DNA of 64,000 bases, taken from NCBI GenBank assembly GCA_947579605.1, contig OX388325.1:4273572-4337571 (forward strand), given 5' to 3'. Within the stretch, counting starts at the first letter, position 1. Each line of letters opens with the position of its first letter. Below, piece by piece: positions 56,933 to 64,000 of this stretch. Source of the DNA: Athripsodes cinereus. Taxonomy: Eukaryota > Arthropoda > Insecta > Trichoptera > Leptoceridae. Below the pieces are notes generated by a model. The model did no database searches, had not been told where the DNA came from, and saw only the letters and a list, made by a program, of their open reading frames with translations. Made by a program: the position numbers and the translations under genes.

Positions 56933-56983
56933 TTAAAAAAAATACTTTTTTTTAACATTGTGTATAGTTCAATTGAAATTAAA

Positions 56984-57913
56984 ATGAATACAGAGATATC
57001 TAAGACGCGAACCAGAACTCGCAAAACTAAAAATAATACACCGCCTCCATCTAGCGAAAGAGTATCTAAGAAAGAGCCATCTATGGTCAGTATTAATAGT
57101 AATTATAATAGAAATTCGACACACAGAATTTCACAACCTATTAGTGATGGGAAGTCAAAATCAGACTCTCTTTTTTCGGAATCTACGAATGCTAATATTG
57201 ATGAATCACTAAAAGAGTCTCTTTCTACTCTTCAGAACAGTGTTCACAATATAAAGAAACAAATGGAACAACAGAATGTTAATCTTATAACTATGATAAA
57301 TGAGTTATCAACGAAATTATGTTTTATTGATGACATTTTAGCAGAAAATATTCTATTAAAAGAGAGAGTCAGTACACTGGAGTGTAGAATTAGTAAATTG
57401 GAGAGTAAAAATGTTAATTATGACGTCACCGGCATGGACTCAATCACTAACGAGATAGAAGAAAGAAATAAACGTAGAAAAAATATTATCATGTGCAACG
57501 TCGAGGAAAGCTCTCAAACAAGATATGAAGAAATTCTAAAGGATGATAAAATAAAAGTTTTCAATTTATTAAAGGCAGCAGATCAAACAGTGTCAAGCTC
57601 TGATCTGAAATGTTTTAGACTGGGAAAGGGAAACAACACAAAACCACGCCCTATTAAGGTGATTCTTAGAGATCAGCATCAGGTTGGCGAAATATTCAAA
57701 AACAGAAAATATTTAAATAAATCTATTAAGGTATACCACGATCAAACGGTAATTCAGAGAAATCAATTAATGAAGCTAAAGGAGGAATTAAATGCGAGAA
57801 CACAAAGTGGAGAAAAGAATTTAATTATTAAATATATAAAAGGTACTCCAAAAATTGTAAATAATGGTCATTCAAAAAACTATTACTCTATTACCAGAAT
57901 GTTAGAGGCATAA
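56984..57913 (+). CDS. LINE ORF1 protein (coiled coil, RRM-like RNA-binding protein)
   Basis: 309 codons from ATG at 56984, preferred over an upstream frame that would run through the tRNA-like sequence. Basic, Arg/Lys/Thr-rich start (SKTRTRTRKTKNN); a heptad-rich segment at about residues 80-150 (LSTLQNSVHNIKKQMEQQ, LKERVSTLECRISKLESK) predicting a coiled coil; then ERNKRRKNIIMCNVEES and FRLGKGNNTKPRPIKVILRD, the layout of the RRM of L1-type ORF1 proteins; then a basic C-terminal part. No CCHC knuckle. It would trimerise and coat the LINE RNA. Its last 13 codons overlap ORF2. Confidence 0.85.
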   Translation: MNTEISKTRTRTRKTKNNTPPPSSERVSKKEPSMVSINSNYNRNSTHRISQPISDGKSKSDSLFSESTNANIDESLKESLSTLQNSVHNIKKQMEQQNVNLITMINELSTKLCFIDDILAENILLKERVSTLECRISKLESKNVNYDVTGMDSITNEIEERNKRRKNIIMCNVEESSQTRYEEILKDDKIKVFNLLKAADQTVSSSDLKCFRLGKGNNTKPRPIKVILRDQHQVGEIFKNRKYLNKSIKVYHDQTVIQRNQLMKLKEELNARTQSGEKNLIIKYIKGTPKIVNNGHSKNYYSITRMLEA

Positions 57914-60738
57914 GAACCAAGTTGAGTGAACTCCGTCTTTCTCTTTCATCTTTTAGCTATGATATAATACTTCTCACGGAAACTTGGCTGGATTCTCGTA
58001 TTGGTTCCTCTGAATTAGGCTTTACCAACTATAATTTATATAGATTCGACCGAAACACGCAAACTAGTTGTAAATCGAGAGGTGGGGGAGTATTAATTGC
58101 GGTTTCTAAATCCCTTACTAGCAGAAAATTAACAATAAAATGTAATAAATTAGAACAAATATTTGTGTCTATTAAACTTCCGTTGGAAACTATTATTGTT
58201 GGATGTACTTATATTCCTTCAGGCTCAGACATAGCTTTGTATAGAAATTTCCATGATGTAATTGAATATATAAAGTCTAAACATAAACAATGTAAACTTA
58301 TTCTAACTGGAGACTTTAACCTCCCCGACTGCCATTGGAGGACCATTAATGATCATGATAATGATCAGTTTCCGATTGACCTGCAAATTGTAAATAATAT
58401 TAATAACGAAAAGGTAAAAGAACTCGTTGATTCTATAAATTTTTTTGGCCTACAACAGATGAATACTATTACAAACAAATGTGATAAGATACTAGATCTT
58501 GTTCTCACATCTGAATCAAACGTAACCACTGTGAGTAAATCCACAGCACCATTGCTTCCTATTGACGGTTTTCACCCACCTCTTGATATTGTAGTTGTCT
58601 CTCAACTGTGTAAGTTTGAAAAAGGATTAATTGTTAAACAGAGTTTCCATGGTGCTGACTACACTGGTATAAACAATTATTTAAGTGATTTAGATTTTTC
58701 TTTTCTCTCTTCCGAAAAAGATTTAAACAAAATGTTGGCTTTATTTTATACAAGTATTCAATCATGTATTGATATCTATGTCCCAAAAACTACTATAAAA
58801 CCATCGCATTACCCAAAATGGTTCAACTCTGAACTAAAACAATTGGTTTTGGATAAAAAATTGGCCCATAGAAAATATAAAGAGACTTTGGATAGAAATG
58901 ATTACAATGTTTTTGCTGATTTGCGTAGAAAATGTTCTTTACTATCTAAAAAATGTTATAATGAACACATAGATAATATTGAAGATAATTTAACCAGATG
59001 TACTCAGAATTTATGGAGATTTGTTGATACGATGCGGGAAAATAGAGTTAATATACCGTCAAGGTTTTATTACAATGATCAACAATCTGAATCTCTTCAA
59101 GGAGCTGTAAATCTATTTGCTTCCTTTTTTCAAAGCGTGTATGTTGCCCCGAGTTCTAGTATTGACTCTGTTTTCTCCTCTGAAAAGCAGATCGACTTAC
59201 CCAGCATTACAATTACTCTAGACGAGGTCAAAAGTGCGATTCTTGCACTGGACTCTTCAAAGGCGGCTGGTCCAGACGGCATTCCTAACGTCTTTATCAA
59301 AAATTGCGTTAACATACTGTCACAACAGCTATATGTTTTATTTAACACTTCCTTGAATTTGGGTATTTTTCCCGATACATGGAAAGAAAGCTTTTTAACA
59401 CCTATACATAAGAAGGGTGACAACAATCAAGTTACCAATTATAGACCAGTGTGTATATTATCTGCTATTCCAAAACTCTTTGAATCAATAATTGTGAAAA
59501 AAATAAGCCAACCTATAACCGATATCATTACAAATTCGCAGCATGGTTTTATTTCCAAAAAATCAACACTTACAAACTTAGCTATTTATCAAGAATATAT
59601 ATTAAACTCAATTTCTCGGAAATACCAGGTTGATTCAATATACACTGACTTCTCGAAAGCCTTTGACAAAGTATCACATGATATATTGCTTCGGAAGTTA
59701 CGTGGTTATGGAGTCCAAGGCGTTTTTCTTCACTGGTTAGAGAGCTATCTGAAAGACAGAACTCTTAGAGTTAAAATGGGGAATTGTACGTCTGAGCCAA
59801 TTTATGCCATCAGCGGAGTGCCGCAGGGATCGCACTTGGGACCAATTTTATTTAATTTATTTGTGAATGACATAGTACAGATCTTCGAGAATGTTGAGGT
59901 TCTCTTGTTTGCTGATGACCTAAAATTGTATAAATCGGTCAGAGATATTGACGACTGTATAACACTTCAAAATAATTTAACACTCTTAAATGACTGGTGT
60001 ATCCAAAACCAACTTTTTTTAAATATAGCAAAGTGTCAGGTCGTCAGATTTCATAAAACCAAATCCCGGATCGTCTACAATTATTCAATTGACAATGTCG
60101 TTCTTGTTTGTGTTTCTAGTTTGAGAGATCTGGGAATCACCTTCTCCGAAGATCTGACTTTTAATTTGTATGTAGAGGAAATTGTTGGCAGAGCTATGAA
60201 AGTCTTGGGTTTTATTTTTAGACTGGCAGTTGACCTACATAAAATTGACTATTATAGATTATTATTTGTTTCCCTTGTTAGACCGATACTTGAATATAAT
60301 TCGGTAATTTGGTCTCCCAATTATAATATTCATATTGACTGTATTGAGAGGGTACAAAGAAAGTTTTTAAGACTAATTAATTATAAAATGGGGATTCCAG
60401 TCGACAACATTGATTACTTCAATCTAATGATACAACTTAAACTGACTAGTTTGGAGAATCGTAGAAGGATTTTTGATCTTTCTTTTCTTCACAAACTGTT
60501 AAATGGTGCAATTGATTCCCCAAAATTGCTAGAACTCGTACAATTTAACATTCCCACCAGAACAACTAGACAGAGAGTTATGTTTCATGAGTGTTATGCT
60601 CGAACTAACTATGTCTATCATTCCCCAATGCCGAGATTGCACAGACTGGGAAATGAGGTGGGTAATTTCACTGATATATTTGCCGACAGTTTTCACAAGT
60701 TTAAATCTGACGTTACACATTTTTTTAAAAATGTTTGA
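57865..60738 (+). CDS. LINE ORF2 protein (AP endonuclease and reverse transcriptase)
   Basis: About 957 codons, open from after a TAA at 57862. Order: YYQNVRGIRTKLSEL (EN motif with Asn), LTETW with Glu near 57979, GGGVLIAV, TGDFNLPDCHW near 58305, and IDGFHPPLDIVV where most families have SDH. Then RT: FLTPIHKKGDNNQVTNYRPV, QHGFISKKST, YTDFSKAFDKVSHD (motif A), SGVPQGSHLGPILFNLF (motif B), LLFADDLKLY (motif C, 59908-59919), then a C-terminal domain to TGA at 60736. It would nick DNA and copy the RNA by target-primed reverse transcription. No AUG occurs in this frame until about residue 183 of the 57922 numbering (QQMNTI). Confidence 0.9.
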   Translation, partial: WSFKKLLLYYQNVRGIRTKLSELRLSLSSFSYDIILLTETWLDSRIGSSELGFTNYNLYRFDRNTQTSCKSRGGGVLIAVSKSLTSRKLTIKCNKLEQIFVSIKLPLETIIVGCTYIPSGSDIALYRNFHDVIEYIKSKHKQCKLILTGDFNLPDCHWRTINDHDNDQFPIDLQIVNNINNEKVKELVDSINFFGLQQMNTITNKCDKILDLVLTSESNVTTVSKSTAPLLPIDGFHPPLDIVVVSQLCKFEKGLIVKQSFHGADYTGINNYLSDLDFSFLSSEKDLNKMLALFYTSIQSCIDIYVPKTTIKPSHYPKWFNSELKQLVLDKKLAHRKYKETLDRNDYNVFADLRRKCSLLSKKCYNEHIDNIEDNLTRCTQNLWRFVDTMRENRVNIPSRFYYNDQQSESLQGAVNLFASFFQSVYVAPSSSIDSVFSSEKQIDLPSITITLDEVKSAILALDSSKAAGPDGIPNVFIKNCVNILSQQLYVLFNTSLNLGIFPDTWKESFLTPIHKKGDNNQVTNYRPVCILSAIPKLFESIIVKKISQPITDIITNSQHGFISKKSTLTNLAIYQEYILNSISRKYQVDSIYTDFSKAFDKVSHDILLRKLRGYGVQGVFLHWLESYLKDRTLRVKMGNCTSEPIYAISGVPQGSHLGPILFNLFVNDIVQIFENVEVLLFADDLKLYKSVRDIDDCITLQNNLTLLNDWCIQNQLFLNIAKCQVVRFHKTKSRIVYNYSIDNVVLVCVSSLRDLGITFSEDLTFNLYVEEIVGRAMKVLGFIFRLAVDLHKIDYYRLLFVSLVRPILEYNSVIWSPNYNIHIDCIERVQRKFLRLINYKMGIPVDNIDYFNLMIQLKLTSLENRRRIFDLSFLHKLLNGAIDSPKLLELVQFNIPTRTTRQRVMFHECYARTNYVYHSPMPRLHRLGNEVGNFTDIFADSFHKFKSDVTHFFKNV
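57874..57880 (+). promoter_or_regulatory. Candidate -1 frameshift heptamer A AAA AAC
   Basis: In ORF1 phase the codons are TCA AAA AAC, so A AAA AAC has the X XXY YYZ form. A -1 slip enters the ORF2 frame, which is open from 57865. Five bases downstream, CTCTA (57886-57890) can pair with TAGAG (57903-57907) as a short stem. ORF1 stops at 57911. Confidence 0.55.
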
Positions 60739-61606
60739 ATGACAATGGGAAGTCGTGACACTTTTTTTTTTTTATATCTTGTTTGAAATTTTGATAATTT
60801 TTATTATTATCGACATATCATTTTACAATAATTATTGACATTTATTATTGCATCTGATTTTATCGTGTTTATTATATTAATTTTACTTTTATTAAATTAT
60901 TTATTCTGTTTTTATTACTATCGACATATCATTTTATAATATTATTGACATTTATTATCGCATCTGATTTTATCGTGTTTATTATATTAATTTTACTTTT
61001 TATTAAATTATTTATTTTAGTTTATTTTATTGATTATCTTAATTTATTATTATTTATTGAATTTTATTATTTAAATTTTATATTTTTACATTATTATTAT
61101 TTTTATTAATTTTTTTTTTTGTTTTATCCCTAATTATTAATCACTTCTGAATTCCTTAATTTATTAATGTTTGATTTTGTTTCATGAATATTTTTATATA
61201 TATGTGTGTGTGTGTGTGTGTATATGTATGTATGTGTATGTATATATGTGTCTATGTATATATATGTATGTATTATTATCATATTGTTTTTGTTCATTTA
61301 TTTTTATTTATATCAATTATTTAAGTAATTTAACCTCATATTAATTTTTAATTGAATAATTTATAATTATTGTTTCAATCAATCTTATTTATTGTGTCGT
61401 CTATTTTATTTTTGATTGATCATATATATATTTGTGTTTATTATTTATTCTACACACATAATTCTCTGGTTACTGTTTGATCTTTAGACACTAAGTAATT
61501 TTATACCTATGGTTATGTCACTGTTATCTTTATATTTTAAAAAAATTTATGTCAACATGTAAAAGGCTTCTTGCCGTGTATATTTCAAATAAATAAATAA
61601 ATAAAA
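60739..61606 (+). mobile_element. 3'UTR and tail of the full-length LINE
   Basis: AT-rich. A block of about 105 bases with CGACATATCATTTTA and GCATCTGATTTTATCGTG is duplicated in tandem at 60803-60895 and 60915-61010. A TG/TATG microsatellite lies at 61200-61275. The end is AAAAGGCTTCTTGCCGTG then (AAAT)n. Confidence 0.75.
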
Positions 61607-61974
61607 GTAAATATTAATTTCATAAATTGTCATTAAATTTATTGTCAATTCATCAGTCGACTGTAGGTGCTGCTAGAGCTAGTAAATATATGTAGCAATA
61701 TCTGTAGAACTATTTATTTCTGATATAAACTATACAAATGTAAATATATTGTTTGTGAAAGACAAATAAAGGTACCATTAGGATGTGTGTGGCAAATGTA
61801 TGTAATTTTACCAACAGATTTGAAATCAAATCGATTATAATAATTTTATTACAAGAATAAAGAGTACATTATCTTCTTTTCTTATAATATTACGATAAAT
61901 TTATTTGAAATTGAATTAGTTTTAAAATTCGCGCCTTTGTGATAAGCTCGCCTTCCATATTATGCCTGTGATTT
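61607..61974. other. Stretch without recognisable gene
   Basis: AT-rich flank of the LINE. A LINE-tail-like scrap (CGCGCCTTTGTGATAAGC) lies at 61930. Confidence 0.4.
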
Positions 61975-62185
61975 TCTACAATCCTCCATATTGCATTTTT
62001 TATTGATTTTAAAAATGTATGGCGTAAATAATTTTCTTCATAATTTTTCTTCCCGTGAATTTGTAAGATATTTTAATAGCCTATTCGGGGCGGAAAAGAA
62101 TCCAACAAATCAGAGATCATTCAAATCGGTACAACCATTCTGTGTAACACACACGACTTCCTTTTATAAATTAGATTTATGTTTA
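61975..62185 (+). mobile_element. RTE-like LINE 3'UTR fragment
   Basis: CCATATTGCATTTTTTATTG, TATTCGGGGCGG, ATTCAAATCGGTACAACCAT. Sense copy of the tail at 29.6-30.2 kb. Confidence 0.75.
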
Positions 62186-62349
62186 GTATTGTTACTGATT
62201 ATGGAACAATTAGTTCCGAAAACGTTATAACTGTTATTAATACAGTTATTTATTTTATTTATTTATTTTTTATTTATTTTTACAAATAAACGGCTTACGC
62301 CTTTTACAAAATTAAACATAATTATACATAGCGTGATAAAACAAATTTT

Positions 62350-62792
62350 ATGAATAAGAACAATATCAAACATTTGAATAAATACAAACACAAAATATAT
62401 ACCATATTATATTTGCATTATTAATAACGCTAAACTCAAATTAATAAAATTTAAATTACTTTAGCATCTGAAACAAATTCTTTGTATAGGAAAAATAAAT
62501 ATTTAAATAAATACAAACACTAAATATATACCCTATTATATTTGCATTATTAATTACGCTAACTCAAAATAATAAAATTTAAACCACTTTAGCATCAGAA
62601 ACAAATTCTATGTATAGGAACAATAAACATTTAAACAAATATAAACACAAAGTATAGACCACATTATATTTGCATAATTTATTACGCTTAACTCAGAATA
62701 ATAAAATTTAAATCACTTTGGCATCAGAAACAAATTCTATATAAAGGAACAATAAACATTTAAACATATACAAACATTTCAAAAAATTATTT
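62350..62792. repeat. Tandem repeat, 128-bp unit, about 3.5 copies
   Basis: TTAGCATCTGAAACAAATTC at 62461 recurs at 62589 and 62718 (TTAGCATCAG, TTGGCATCAG), with ATTATATTTGCATTATTAAT and AATAAATACAAACAC in each unit. It follows a LINE tail (ACGGCTTACGCCTTTTAC, 62290), so it may be an amplified 3'UTR. Confidence 0.85.
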
Positions 62793-62794
62793 GA

Positions 62795-63208
62795 GTGGAA
62801 AATACAAAATTTCTTTTGTTTTGCATAAATTAATAATAATTGTATATTAATTCATTACATAAAATCGTGACATGTGAGCGATGTCAAATATTTGTTAAAT
62901 TTAAAGCCTTCATAATGTTCTGTATAAGATTATACCTTTTCTCAAATTATTATAATATATAATGCAAAAATAACTTAGCTAAAATCCTGTATAAGATTCC
63001 TAGCGTTGTTTACCATAATATTATTATAATCGTCTCGTATATAATTATGGAATATCTGTGTATATCTATATATATAAAATCGTAGGGATTAGGGATTTAG
63101 CTAGCAGAGGTCTACAAGTTCATCCGAAACCTTTTAACCTCTTGTGATATATTGTCATGGCGTCATTTTATGTGGATTCAATTATCCTTATCAGAGATAT
63201 GTAACCCA
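62795..63208. other. Stretch without recognisable gene
   Basis: AT-rich, with a short TATATATA run near 63065. Nothing recognised. Confidence 0.4.
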
Positions 63209-63874
63209 AAATATCGTCCCTCTTCTGACTAACTGTCGTAGCTGACATTTTTGGCGAAATCGAGTTATGATCACCAATGTGTACCTATTTATAATAATAT
63301 GTGCTCTGTATGTTCTCACTGAAGATCATACCTGTAACAGCTATCGTTATCCTGGAATAGCTTTCTGATTTGTTGTCGTATTTACATATTATTCTAAATA
63401 AAATGTGTTGTAGGTAATAATTCCTCAAAATTTCATCATAAAAATGATTCTGAGATATATAAGAATAGGTACAAATAAAATAATGTAATATATTTACTAT
63501 AAGCTGTAGAAGGGAATATTTTTCTCCACGGAATATGTGACCAAAGTATGCGGCCTTTCGTCTTTTGACAGTGGTTAGAGGGCAGACGGGGTTTGGGGCG
63601 CAAAAGAGCATCATGGCTCAAGAATCTTCGGCAGTGGTTTGGAATACCGGTTGCAGCAACCCTCATCAGACTGACCCAGGATCGTGAAGAGTATCAAGAG
63701 ATGGTCGCCAACCTCCGATAGGAACGCCACAAGAAGAAGAAGAAGAATATATTTACACTGTATCATATTATAACTAGGAAAGATGAAATTATGCACGGCA
63801 AAACACAAAAAAACGCTCTCCTGAACAATTAACATTTAGGCAGATACGACTGTTAGTCAGAATAGGGATGATAT
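63209..63874. mobile_element. Non-autonomous DNA element X with LINE insertion
   Basis: Ends ATATCGTCCCTCTTCTGACT and the complement of CAGAATAGGGATGATAT are inverted repeats. It corresponds in reverse to 49579-49983 with 248 bases added at 63498-63745. Confidence 0.8.
63498..63745 (+). mobile_element. RTE-like LINE insertion with twin-priming inversion
   Basis: Flanked by identical AATATATTTAC at 63487-63497 and 63746-63756. The right part (63578-63720) encodes in sense GRRGLGRKRASWLKNLRQWF, then PVAATLIRLTQDREEYQEMV and ANLR stop, with an (AAG)n tail. The left part (about 63505-63570) is inverted and on the minus strand encodes KRRKAAYFGHIFRGEKYSLL, which should precede it. This is the structure left by twin priming. 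Confidence 0.85.
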
Positions 63875-64000
63875 AAAATAAGGAATACCCGGAATGTGTG
63901 CGATTTTTTGTACTTCCCTAATTTGCTTATCTTTTTGTTTTTTAAATTTCTCTATTTGTCTCAAAGAATTACATAAATTCGTTTGGAAACTACAAATACA

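Larger units (their letters stand above)
56844..61606 (+). mobile_element. Full-length non-LTR retrotransposon, both ORFs open
   Basis: Tract of about 4.76 kb: tRNA-like head, short 5'UTR, ORF1 (56984-57913), ORF2 in the -1 frame (to 60738), AT-rich 3'UTR and an (AAAT)n tail at about 61585-61606. It is the only element in the window with complete endonuclease and RT domains, so it may be recent or still active. Clade: the RT and the coiled-coil/RRM type ORF1 suggest the Jockey/CR1 group; exact family not fixed. Target duplication not seen. Confidence 0.85.

Noticed and set aside
56867..56983. N-terminal extension of LINE ORF1
   Set aside because: The frame runs back through the tRNA-like sequence and starts within it; ATG at 56984 is a better start.

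Overview
This window is AT-rich, transposon-dense intergenic DNA from an insect, most likely a moth or butterfly (Lepidoptera). The evidence is the mix of elements: RTE-like LINE tails beginning CTAGCTGACCCAGCAAACG, RTE reverse transcriptases resembling the butterfly family HmRTE-e01, R1-clade LINE C-termini, tRNA-derived SINEs and many palindromic MITEs. The species cannot be told from sequence alone. I see no intact single-copy host gene, rRNA gene, true tRNA gene or CRISPR array.

Layout. 0-8 kb: LINE 3' ends, a Penelope-like (PLE) GIY-YIG fragment at 0.5 kb and palindromic repeats. 8.8-12.4 kb: a possible large relative of a TTAA-flanked element. 12.6-13.5 kb: a LINE fragment with a restriction-like endonuclease motif. 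14.2-17.9 kb: a minus-strand C2H2 zinc-finger gene of about 21 fingers, now a pseudogene with stops, frameshifts and insertions, whose repeat units were amplified after one stop arose. 18-30 kb: hAT-like and palindromic elements, RTE and R1 fragments, a PHD-finger ORF1 start and a SINE. 30.8-32.3 kb: two direct copies of an RTE 3' end, one with an open 329-codon RT segment. 33-39 kb: MITE clusters, LINE fragments and a MITE invaded by a LINE tail. 39.57-40.28 kb: a 90-bp minisatellite made from an RTE tail. 41-52 kb: LINE C-termini, SINEs, a hAT MITE and PLE-type snap-back repeats. 52.8-54.3 kb: a duplicated unit whose second copy carries a clean TTAA insertion. 56.8-61.6 kb: an apparently full-length non-LTR retrotransposon with both ORFs open. 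62-64 kb: a 128-bp tandem repeat and a DNA element carrying a twin-primed LINE insertion.

Four observations stand out. (1) Several otherwise unrelated snap-back repeats share a hammerhead-ribozyme-like core. One of them (48.9-49.3 kb) carries the C-terminus of a PLE protein between its inverted arms, which ties these structures to PLE terminal repeats. (2) The full-length LINE has no AUG for ORF2 until after most of the endonuclease domain, but an A AAA AAC slippery heptamer in exact -1 phase joins ORF1 to ORF2; a tRNA-like sequence with A and B boxes lies just upstream. (3) The zinc-finger array propagated a nonsense codon through tandem 252-bp amplification. (4) Two insertions can be read against a second copy of the invaded repeat in this same window, giving exact target-site duplications, including a twin-priming inversion. 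All family assignments come from motif recognition by eye, without database searches.
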